This document shows, in pieces, positions 1 to 5,426 of a stretch of DNA of 6,699 nucleotides. Where the stretch lies: the NCBI GenBank assembly GCA_020027655.1, contig JAHKKJ010000198.1, forward strand, positions 1 to 6,699, written 5' to 3'. The translations under genes and the position numbers were made by a program. The stretch's first letter is position 1. Each line of letters starts with the position of its first letter. The notes beneath the pieces were generated by a model. That model worked only from the letters and a program-made list of their open reading frames with translations. It had not been told where the DNA came from and did not search any database. The DNA comes from Deltaproteobacteria bacterium (GTDB lineage Bacteria > Desulfobacterota > Binatia > UBA9968).

Positions 1-678
1 CAAGGTCACGTCCATTTCCCCGTAAAGTTTGCGAATGAAAGACGGGCCGACATCCGGCAGGTAATAAAGCAGCCGGGCGTTGCCCGAACCTGGGCCTGAA
101 ACTCGAATATCTCGGGAGATGATTTTTCCTTTCCATTTGGGGTTGAGCAGATCCCAATAGGACTTAAAATCTTTCACGTCGACTAACTTCGTGTTGTAAC
201 TTACCGAACCGTAAGTCGCCGAACTGACATAGCTGAAAATGTATTGATTTTCCGGATCGGCATAGTGGTGTTTACCTTGATACCACTTGGAGGTGTCTGT
301 GATCTCGGGAAGAAGTAGCGCCGGCTTGATCGGATCGAAAACCTTGGCAGGAAACAGCTGCTGGTACGTCGTTACGCCGCCGGAACTGACTACATCGGCA
401 AGATATTTTTCCGCGCGTCGCTCGGCCAGCAGGCGCTGGCTGATCTGCGAGCCGCGGCCCGTCACCGCGCTAACTTTGATCTCCGGGTACTCCTTCTGAA
501 AATCCGGCAGCACCTCTTCGTAGCCGCTGATATAGACGGTGACTTGCCCTTCCTTGCGCGCCGCGTCGAGGGTTTTCTCCCATTCCTGCTGCCAACCGGG
601 CTTGGCATCGGCGGCATGAGAAGCGGTGGCAAAACAGCAGACGAAAACCACCAGGATCGCTGTGAACAAAGGTTTCAT
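1..678 (-). CDS. Extracellular solute-binding protein (ABC type), C-terminus cut by window edge
   Basis: The frame is open without a stop from ATG at 678 to base 1, giving the first 226 residues of a protein that should be about 370 long. A GAGG ribosome site (684-687) lies 5 nt before the ATG. Residues 1-22 form a Sec signal peptide with core ILVVFVCCF and likely cleavage after SHA. The mature part shows the same landmarks as its two paralogues at 1050-2186 and 3949-5064: WQQEWEKTLDAARKEG, EYPEIKV, LLPEI, YWDLLNPKWKGKI and a last visible block FIRKLYGEMDVTL. This pattern is typical of Fe(III)/family 1-like periplasmic binding proteins that deliver a ligand to an ABC permease. The ligand cannot be read from sequence. 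By context it may be an aromatic acid or a related organic anion. No permease or ATPase is visible. Certain as a binding protein, uncertain as to ligand. Confidence 0.9.
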   Translation of the reverse strand, partial: MKPLFTAILVVFVCCFATASHAADAKPGWQQEWEKTLDAARKEGQVTVYISGYEEVLPDFQKEYPEIKVSAVTGRGSQISQRLLAERRAEKYLADVVSSGGVTTYQQLFPAKVFDPIKPALLLPEITDTSKWYQGKHHYADPENQYIFSYVSSATYGSVSYNTKLVDVKDFKSYWDLLNPKWKGKIISRDIRVSGPGSGNARLLYYLPDVGPSFIRKLYGEMDVTL

Positions 679-703
679 ATTAACCTCGCATAGTTTGTCG
701 TGA

Positions 704-768
704 CCATCACCCCTATCCTAACCCTTCGACTTTGCTCAGGGCAGGCTCTTCCCCCGTCGAGGGGGAAG
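704..768 (-). repeat. REP-like palindrome with G-rich tail
   Basis: The hairpin at 748-768 has arms CTTCCCCC and GGGGGAAG around a GTCGA loop. Read on the minus strand it is followed by a short spacer and then GGATAGGGGTGA (718-707). Both elements of the pair at 2260-2341 likewise have a hairpin followed by a tail ending in GGGGTG. The spacer here contains CCCTTCGACTTTGCTCAGGG (722-741), which looks like part of another dispersed repeat. There is no T-run after the stem, so it is not called a terminator. Confidence 0.6.
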
Positions 769-811
769 GACCTATGCTCGCGCCATTTCTCATCGCCAAC
801 TTGCCTTTACT
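755..811. repeat. Dispersed direct repeat, copy 1 (57 bp)
   Basis: This stretch is identical to 5302-5359 except for one extra A in the other copy, and lies in the same orientation 4.5 kb away. It begins at the loop of the hairpin at 748-768 and ends at 811, where it meets a broken cupin frame. Shared landmarks are CGTCGAGGGGGAAGGA, CTATGCTCGCGCC and CATCGCCAACTTGCC. Sequence on both sides differs between the two copies, so the ends are sharp. Confidence 0.85.
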
Positions 812-944
812 GGCTGTGGTAATCTCCCGGAATGAGAAACATGCTATGGCTTTGCCACTCGAAGATTTTCTTCGCGCGATCGCCGGCCCAGACGCTCGCC
901 AACCCTCTCCCTTGAAGCACGTACACCACTTCGCCGACCGTCAT
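807..944 (-). pseudogene. Decayed cupin-domain fragment
   Basis: On the minus strand, ATG at 944 to TAA at 807-809 encodes 45 residues including EVVYVLQGRGLASVWAG and KKIFEWQSHSMFLIPGDYH. This reads like the middle of a cupin barrel: a strand E-V-V-Y-V-L-x-G-x-G, then FEWQ, then a strand ending I-P-x-x-x-H. Cupins of this type are normally well over 100 residues, with metal-binding histidines before the first block, and these are missing. The same frame runs open upstream only to a TAG at 981-983. The stop lies inside the 57-bp repeat that begins at 811, so the repeat appears to have cut off the 3' part. Upstream lies a heptamer repeat. I infer a dead remnant of a gene once in this cluster. 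It has no clear ribosome site. Chance resemblance is possible but unlikely given the two matching blocks. Confidence 0.55.
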
Positions 945-986
945 TCTGAAAGATGGCAACGATTTTCCCCGCTGAAAATCCTAACC

Positions 987-1038
987 GAGGATCGAGGATC
1001 GAAGATCGCCATCTTCTATCCTCCATCTTCCATCCTCT
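987..1038. repeat. Heptamer tandem repeat forming an imperfect hairpin
   Basis: The tract reads as 7-nt units: GAGGATC, GAGGATC, GAAGATC, then GCC, then ATCTTCT, ATCCTCC, ATCTTCC, ATCCTCT. The two halves are inverted with respect to each other, so GAAGAT (1001-1006) pairs with ATCTTC (1011-1016), and GAGGAT (994-999) with ATCCTC (1018-1023), separated by single mismatches. It starts 11 nt after the stop codon of the binding protein at 1050-2186 and could act as a 3' RNA structure, although no T-run follows. Confidence 0.75.
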
Positions 1039-1049
1039 CTGTGTGCTGC

Positions 1050-2186
1050 TCACTTACCGCCCTTTGACTGGGCCAAAGCCTTCTCGACGATCTCCTGTAT
1101 CGGCGCCATGTCTATATACTGCGGCTTATCCACCATCATATATTTGACGCCGTCAATGCGCCGTACTTCGCTGCGCACCATGTCCTTTGGGATATCGGTG
1201 CGCAGCGACTCTTCGGAATTGTTCGGCGTGTTGGCGGCGCGCTGAAGCGCCGTCTGACCTTCGCGCGAGAGCAACCAGTTGACGAACACGCGCGCGGCAT
1301 TCGGATGCGGCGGCTGGCTCGGCATTGCTATAGAACCCATGTTGCCGGCGGAAATCGCCCGGCTCTCTTTCCACTTGGCGGTGCGAAATTCATCGACGGG
1401 CAGGCCTTGAGCTTTGACTTTCAGGATTTCGGAGCAAAAAAAACAGATGGCAAACTTCCCGTTCGCCAGCCAATCCGTCGCTTGACGGATTTCTTGAGTT
1501 AACGTCACATCCATTTCTCCATAGAGGCGCCGAATGAATTCGGCGCCCAACTCCGGCGTGTGGTAAAACATGCGCAAGCCGATACGCTGGCTGCCAGAAA
1601 TCTTCGGATCGCGCGAGAGAATTTTTCCTTTCCACTTGGGTTGGAGAAAATCCCAGTAGGAGCGAATCTCGGCCGCATCCACCGACTTAGTATGGTACGA
1701 GACATACTCGCCTACATTACCGAGATAGAGGAAGATGTATCGGTTCTCCGGGTCGACGTACTGATGCTGGCCGAGCCACCACTTGGACTCATCGATGACC
1801 TCGGGAAGGATCAGCGCCGCGCGCACGCTGTCCAAGATTTTGGCGCGATAAAAAACTTCATAGGCCGTCGTCACTCCGGCGATATAAACATCGACCAGAT
1901 ACTTGCCGGCGCGCCGCTCCGCCATGATGCGCGGCGCGAGCGTATTGCCCCGCCCCGGAGTCGTAACAACGTTGATCTCGGGATATTTTTTCTGAAACAG
2001 TTGCACCACCGTGCTGAGCTCCCCTTCCCCCTGGTAGAGATAAACACTGAGGCTACCTTCCTTTTTCGCCGCTTGCACCGTCCGCTCCCATTCGGCTTGC
2101 CAGTTGGGTTTGACATCAGCAGCGCGTGAATGCGTCGCCGCGCAGCAAACAAAAAACAGGAGTAAGTTCGCAGATAGGCGTTTCAT
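1050..2186 (-). CDS. Extracellular solute-binding protein (ABC type), paralogue 2
   Basis: This gene encodes 378 residues. The open frame continues 39 codons upstream to 2303, but that part is REP-derived. ATG at 2186 is chosen because AGGAAG sits 5 nt before it and a signal peptide starts there. Residues 1-22 are the Sec signal, core LLLFFVCCAAT, with cleavage near SRA|AD. Landmarks are WQAEWERTVQAAKKEG (29-44), LILPEVIDESKW (125-136), SYWDFLQPKWKGKI (176-189), EFIRRLYGEMDVTL (216-229), GKFAICFFC (243-251), QGLPVDEF (260-267) and PHPNAARVFVNWLLSREGQ (293-311). The last block is characteristic of Fe(III)/family 1-like binding proteins. It acts in the periplasm and should hand a ligand to an ABC permease not present here. 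It lacks an obvious lipobox, so it is probably soluble. Cys248 and Cys251 form a CxxC shared with the paralogue at 3949. Ligand unknown; an aromatic acid is a contextual guess. Confidence 0.93.
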   Translation of the reverse strand: MKRLSANLLLFFVCCAATHSRAADVKPNWQAEWERTVQAAKKEGSLSVYLYQGEGELSTVVQLFQKKYPEINVVTTPGRGNTLAPRIMAERRAGKYLVDVYIAGVTTAYEVFYRAKILDSVRAALILPEVIDESKWWLGQHQYVDPENRYIFLYLGNVGEYVSYHTKSVDAAEIRSYWDFLQPKWKGKILSRDPKISGSQRIGLRMFYHTPELGAEFIRRLYGEMDVTLTQEIRQATDWLANGKFAICFFCSEILKVKAQGLPVDEFRTAKWKESRAISAGNMGSIAMPSQPPHPNAARVFVNWLLSREGQTALQRAANTPNNSEESLRTDIPKDMVRSEVRRIDGVKYMMVDKPQYIDMAPIQEIVEKALAQSKGGK

Positions 2187-2259
2187 GGAAACTTCCTGAA
2201 AGTCAGAGATGAATGGGTTCTGTCGCCACATTTCCGTTCCGATTGAGACCTCATGAACT

Positions 2260-2341
2260 CCTTCCCCTCGACGGGGAAGGATAAAGGTAGGGGTGCCACA
2301 CACGTCACCCCCATCTCAGTCTTCCCCCGTCAAGGGGGAAG
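2260..2341. repeat. Inverted pair of REP-like palindromes (BIME-like)
   Basis: Two related elements face each other. The plus-oriented one has the hairpin CCTTCCCC-TCGAC-GGGGAAGG (2260-2280) followed by AAGGTAGGGGTG. The minus-oriented one has the hairpin CTTCCCCC-GTCAA-GGGGGAAG (2321-2341), with its own tail GGGGGTGA reading back toward the first. The tails also pair, GGGGTG (2290-2295) with CACCCC (2306-2311). The pair fills most of the 197-bp gap upstream of the binding-protein gene at 2186. It has no T-tract, so transcription termination is not claimed. Confidence 0.75.
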
Positions 2342-2383
2342 AGGCTTTAGACGATACGCCACGAGTAATTGCCATTTCCTTGG

Positions 2384-2761
2384 TCAATGGCCTTGGTAGA
2401 GCCGATCGATAAACCCGTAATTATCCAACTGCCGCAAAAAATGTAGGTCCCACATCGACATCGGGCTCAGCTCCTTCGCCTCTGGCGCTTTCATGCAGCA
2501 GAGCCGATACGCGTTGGCTACCGCTTGAATGTCCGGGTACGGTTTTATCGCCAGCTTGGCCACGCTGTTGTACGACACACCGCGCGTTTCGGGCTCGCGT
2601 TTCTTCAATCCTTCGAGAATTTTCTCCGTCTCTTGTTTGCGCGTGCGGCCGAAGTGAATGCCCAGCACTTGAGCCAACGCCAAGCGTTCGCCGAAGCGAT
2701 CGTACTTAATTATCCGATTCCAAATTGTTTTTGGTTGCTGCCTTGCCGCGTTGCCTATCAC
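2384..2761 (-). CDS. Probable C-terminal fragment of an NMT1/SsuA-type substrate-binding protein
   Basis: The frame of 125 codons starts with GTG at 2761, overlapping the oxygenase stop as GTGA, and ends with TGA at 2384-2386. No ribosome site is visible, so any translation would depend on coupling to the oxygenase. Residues about 33-53 (VLGIHFGRTRKQETEKILEG), KPYPDIQAVANAY (73-85) and the end MSMWDLHFLRQLDNYGFIDRLY (about 101-122) resemble the C-terminal third of NitT/TauT-type binding proteins, which commonly end in a D-x-G-F/Y-I/V-D-x-L-Y motif. Such proteins are about 320-350 residues with a signal peptide. Here the N-terminal two thirds and the signal are absent, because the oxygenase gene occupies that place. 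Either it is a remnant left by a rearrangement or a shortened protein kept by coupling. It has no transmembrane segment and would be cytoplasmic if made. Family assignment is from memory of the pattern. Confidence 0.55.
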   Translation of the reverse strand: MIGNAARQQPKTIWNRIIKYDRFGERLALAQVLGIHFGRTRKQETEKILEGLKKREPETRGVSYNSVAKLAIKPYPDIQAVANAYRLCCMKAPEAKELSPMSMWDLHFLRQLDNYGFIDRLYQGH

Positions 2762-3927
2762 TGCTTTGGCGGCACGTGATAGGTGACCGAGCCAGCTTTT
2801 CCCACGTGCAGGGATTCATCCATTTTGGTATCGATGATCGCGTGGTTGGGATCGCGAAAAACATTCATCGGGTCCAAGCCCTGCTCCACTTTCTTAATCT
2901 CGCGCCGCAGCATGTCCCGATACATCACAACCCCGCGGTCCGAAGCCGCGAGCCGTTCACGAGTACGGTCGAGTATCGGTCCTTGGGTTTCCCACGCCAT
3001 GAAATCTTGGGCATCCACTTCGTCGAGACGAAACTTGGTGAACGGATGACGGACGCCGAGTGGATTCTTGAAAGGCTTGCGGTAGTCCACCGGCACATCG
3101 TCTTTGTTCGCCCGCGGTTCCGCTGAGTCCGGCACGAAGTGGACGTAAACGATCCAAGTATGGGTGTCGTCGATGGGCACGCGAATCTGTGTGCGATTGG
3201 CCTGCCGCAAGACGGTCGGAAACAGCAGCGGATGCTCCTCCACTTTGCCATCCTTGAAAAACCGTCGCTTGAGTATGCCGCGATCGAATTCCTCGACCTC
3301 AAACTTTGTCAAGTTGTCGATGGTGCCACGGGTCGTGCTCTCAACCTTAAAGCCGTCGGTGACAAGCTCTTGATGCAGAATATGCAAGTGGGCCGTGTCG
3401 ACGGAGTTTTCCATGGCCTGAAGCCAGTTGCAGTCCAGTTGCGGCAACGCGCGCAACCAGTGCCAGCCATCGGTGCGCGCCCAAACATCGTACTTTGGAA
3501 TCGCCGGGGCCGGCTGAGGTCCGAAGTAAGCCCAGTAAAGCCCCGCCAACTTTTGGACCGGATAAGCTTTGTGCTTCACAGTCCGGCAAAAATTGCTCTC
3601 CGCCGGCTCGGCCGGGGTTTCAAGACAATTGCCCTGAATATCGTAGAGCCAACCATGATAGGCGCAGGCAATCCCCCGTTCCTCGACTCTGCCATAAGAT
3701 AGAGAAGCGCCGCGATGCGAACAGCGATCATGCAGGAGACCGACTTCTCCCTTTTTGGTTTGAAATAACACCAGATCTTCGCACAGGATCCTGACAAACT
3801 TGACCGGATTGTCCTCTGGTAACTCCGCCGCGATAGCGACCGGATGCCAGTAGCGGCGCAGCAATTCTCCCGCCGGCGTTCCAGGACCAACGCGTGTCAA
3901 CATCTCATTTTCTTCCAGTGTCAGCAT
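2758..3927 (-). CDS. Rieske [2Fe-2S] aromatic-ring oxygenase, phthalate 4,5-dioxygenase type, oxygenase subunit
   Basis: The 389-residue protein has the full order of a Rieske non-haem iron oxygenase. The N-terminus (EENEMLTRVGPGTPAGELLRRYW) is diagnostic of the phthalate dioxygenase (Pht3/OphA2) branch. The Rieske cluster ligands are Cys69-x-His71 and Cys88-x2-His91 (CSHRG ... CAYHG). The catalytic iron motif NWLQAMENSVDTAHLHILH (167-185) supplies His180 and His185, with Asp177 as the likely electron bridge. Asp308 in DAQDFMAWETQGP is a candidate third ligand. Such enzymes use O2 and electrons from a separate reductase to form a cis-dihydrodiol or to hydroxylate or demethylate. No reductase is in the window. 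ATG at 3927 has GGAG 9 nt upstream and matches the family start. The gene lies 21 nt after the binding-protein stop at 3949, so the two are probably co-transcribed. The substrate is inferred to be an aromatic carboxylate and is not certain to be phthalate. Confidence 0.93.
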   Translation of the reverse strand: MLTLEENEMLTRVGPGTPAGELLRRYWHPVAIAAELPEDNPVKFVRILCEDLVLFQTKKGEVGLLHDRCSHRGASLSYGRVEERGIACAYHGWLYDIQGNCLETPAEPAESNFCRTVKHKAYPVQKLAGLYWAYFGPQPAPAIPKYDVWARTDGWHWLRALPQLDCNWLQAMENSVDTAHLHILHQELVTDGFKVESTTRGTIDNLTKFEVEEFDRGILKRRFFKDGKVEEHPLLFPTVLRQANRTQIRVPIDDTHTWIVYVHFVPDSAEPRANKDDVPVDYRKPFKNPLGVRHPFTKFRLDEVDAQDFMAWETQGPILDRTRERLAASDRGVVMYRDMLRREIKKVEQGLDPMNVFRDPNHAIIDTKMDESLHVGKAGSVTYHVPPKQ

Positions 3928-3948
3928 CTCTCTGCTCTCCCTTCGAGG

Positions 3949-5064
3949 CTATTTCTTGATCTCCTTGACCAGCTTGAAAATTGGCGCCATGTCCTGCCAC
4001 TCGGGACGAGAGGTGTCCAGATATTTTCGCCCTTTGATGAGTTTGCTTTCGGGCGGGAGATCTTCTTTTGGGATATCGATCCTGCGCGAGTTGGGGGGAA
4101 GCTCGCCGTATAGGTCCAGGTGCTTTTGCAGCGCGCTCTGTCCCTTGCGGGAGAGAAACCAGTTGATGAACACCCTCGACGCGTTCGGATGCGGCGCGCC
4201 TTTGATCAGGCTGATCGATCCTCCTCCCGTGGAAAGGCTTTCGCCTTCTTTCCAGCTTCCCGTGTCGAACTCGTCCACCGGCAGACCTTGAGTCTTTGCC
4301 CTTGGCGCGTCCCTACAGCCAAGGCAGATGGCGAATTTTCCTTGCACGAGCCAGTCTGTGATCTGTCGTCGGTCTTTTCCGTAGGTGACATTCATGGTGC
4401 CAAACAGCCGCCTAATGAACTCCGGCCCTAACTCTGGACTGTAGTAAAAAAATATCATCGTCGCGCCGAGTCCGGTGCTGCCGGGATCTTGGGAGACAAA
4501 CTTACCTTGCCACTTGGGATTAAGAAGATCCCAGTGCGACGTGAACTCGTTAGGACTTGCCAGTGTCGTATTGAAATAGAGCGATGATGAGGTCGGGTTG
4601 GCGATGTAGATGTAAATATGCTTCCTTTCGGGGTCCCCGTAGCTATGTTGTCCTTCGTACCATTTGCTCTCGTCCACGACCTCCGGGAGGATTAGCGCAT
4701 CCTTGATGGAATCGAGGGCCTTCCCTTTATAAAGGAGATTGTAGTTTGTGTTTGCGCCGCCGCTGAATAGGTCGGCTAACACCTTTCCAGCCCTCATTTC
4801 AGCGAGGATCCTTGTACCCAAATCATTTCCCGTTCCATTGACAGTAACAACCTTTATTTCCGGATACTCCTTTCTAAATTCGTTTAGAAATACCTCCGTT
4901 CCATAACGACCCACATAGAGATTCAGACGCCCCTCTTTCTTTGCTGCCTCAACGGTTTTTTCCCATTCATGCTGCCAACCCGGCGCCGACTCGGCCGCAT
5001 GGGAAAGTCTGGTTAAACAGCAGACGAAAAACACCAACAGCACTGTGATCAAACGTTTCGTCAT
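3949..5064 (-). CDS. Extracellular solute-binding protein (ABC type), paralogue 3
   Basis: The protein has 371 residues from ATG at 5064. A second ATG at 5070 would add MV, but GGAGG (5074-5078) is only 3 nt from it and 9 nt from 5064, and the paralogues start with a matching MK-type N-terminus. Residues 1-23 form a Sec signal, core ITVLLVFFVCC, with cleavage near SHA|AE. Landmarks are WQHEWEKTVEAAKKEG (30-45), EYPEIKVV, LILPEVVDESKW (124-135), HWDLLNPKWQGKF, EFIRRLFGTMNVT (215-227), GKFAICLGC (242-250), QGLPVDEF and PHPNASRVFINWFLSRKGQ (291-309). It is a periplasmic Fe(III)/family 1-like binding protein. Its stop is 21 nt before the Rieske oxygenase, so this copy is the one most directly linked to aromatic oxidation. 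Part of the N-terminal half (about 4720-4920) looks more A+T-rich than the neighbours by eye. No permease or ATPase accompanies it. Confidence 0.93.
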   Translation of the reverse strand: MTKRLITVLLVFFVCCLTRLSHAAESAPGWQHEWEKTVEAAKKEGRLNLYVGRYGTEVFLNEFRKEYPEIKVVTVNGTGNDLGTRILAEMRAGKVLADLFSGGANTNYNLLYKGKALDSIKDALILPEVVDESKWYEGQHSYGDPERKHIYIYIANPTSSSLYFNTTLASPNEFTSHWDLLNPKWQGKFVSQDPGSTGLGATMIFFYYSPELGPEFIRRLFGTMNVTYGKDRRQITDWLVQGKFAICLGCRDAPRAKTQGLPVDEFDTGSWKEGESLSTGGGSISLIKGAPHPNASRVFINWFLSRKGQSALQKHLDLYGELPPNSRRIDIPKEDLPPESKLIKGRKYLDTSRPEWQDMAPIFKLVKEIKK

Positions 5065-5073
5065 AACCATCGA

Positions 5074-5078
5074 CCTCC
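5074..5078 (-). promoter_or_regulatory. Ribosome binding site deciding the start of the 3949-5064 gene
   Basis: On the minus strand this is GGAGG. It lies 3 nt from the ATG at 5070, which is too close for efficient use, and 9 nt from the ATG at 5064, which is within the usual range. Confidence 0.7.
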
Positions 5079-5112
5079 GAAACTTCCCGCCTGGAGAGAC
5101 TGTGTCGCACGT

Positions 5113-5143
5113 CCGTTAATGGTTCGAGACGCCCACCACGAAC
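5113..5143. repeat. Possible degenerate REP-type element
   Basis: The stretch contains a short inverted repeat, GTTCG (5122-5126) and CGAAC (5139-5143), around a C-rich loop, with CCGTTAATG at its left edge. It resembles dispersed palindromes of the type CCGTTCATGGTTCGAGACG seen in environmental genomes, from memory. There is only one copy here, and it is imperfect. Confidence 0.3.
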
Positions 5144-5180
5144 ATTTCGGCATCAACCACGGCATACCCGAGCGCGCGCT

Positions 5181-5291
5181 AAATCCCCCTCTATCCCCCT
5201 TTTCAAAAAGGGGGAATTTCTCACACGGAGTTCTCGATTCCCCGCACCCCTTATCACTACCCCTCTTTGAAAAAGAGGGGCTAGGGGAGAT
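5181..5291. repeat. Inverted pair of C-rich palindromic repeats
   Basis: The left element reads AAATCCCCCTCTATCCCCCT and then forms a hairpin CCCCCTTTT/AAAAGGGGG (5195-5214). The right element, read on the minus strand, begins AAATCTCCCCTAGCCCCTC and contains the hairpin CCCCTCTTT/AAAGAGGGG (5260-5280, loop GAA). The two are the same family in opposite orientation, about 45 nt apart. Frames across such elements give the spurious peptide NPPLSPFSKRGNF, so no gene is called here. Confidence 0.8.
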
Positions 5292-5301
5292 TTGCGTGGA
5301 T

Positions 5302-5359
5302 CGTCGAGGGGGAAGGAACCTATGCTCGCGCCATTTCTCATCGCCAACTTGCCTTTACT
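5302..5359. repeat. Dispersed direct repeat, copy 2 (58 bp)
   Basis: This is the same sequence as 755-811 with one extra A at the AAGGAACC position. Here the left arm of the palindrome present in copy 1 (CTTCCCCC) is missing, so the homology starts in what is the hairpin loop of copy 1. It follows directly on the right element of the inverted pair at 5181-5291. Confidence 0.85.
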
Positions 5360-5390
5360 CGAAGCGACGGCTCTCCCATAATTTCGATTA

Positions 5391-5418
5391 ACTCGAAACT
5401 TGGAACACGAAACTTTGA
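5391..5418. repeat. Four-unit 7-nt tandem repeat
   Basis: The units are ACTCGAA, ACTTGGA, ACACGAA and ACTTTGA, a consensus of AC(T/A)(C/T)(G/T)(A/G)A. The tract ends 8 nt after the stop codon (read on the minus strand) of the oxidoreductase at 5427-6614. It shares the 7-nt period, but not the sequence, of the tract at 987-1038. Confidence 0.6.
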
Positions 5419-5426
5419 GCTACTTT

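Noticed and set aside
1560..2129. 189-codon plus-strand frame
   Set aside because: It is antisense to the second binding protein, with no recognisable motifs.
2187..2303. 39-codon N-terminal extension of the second binding protein (start at 2303)
   Set aside because: It translates palindromic repeat sequence, precedes a complete signal peptide, and the internal ATG at 2186 has a good ribosome site.
3139..3702. 187-codon plus-strand frame
   Set aside because: It is antisense to the Rieske oxygenase over its metal-binding motifs, a shadow of its codon pattern.
5116..5175. Short minus-strand frame ending VVDAEMFVVGVSNH as a possible gene remnant
   Set aside because: Only about 19 codons are open, and it overlaps a probable degenerate palindromic repeat. 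There is too little to name a family.
5195..5280. Rho-independent terminators from the two strong hairpins
   Set aside because: The stems are strong, but neither is followed by a T-run on either strand, and they belong to a repeat family.
5119..5391. 90-codon plus-strand frame
   Set aside because: It runs across the inverted C-rich palindromes and yields the repeat-derived peptide pattern NPPLSPFSKRG. It has no ribosome site or recognisable family.
679..5426. CRISPR array
   Set aside because: The repeats are palindromic, few and unevenly spaced. No regular repeat-spacer pattern is present.
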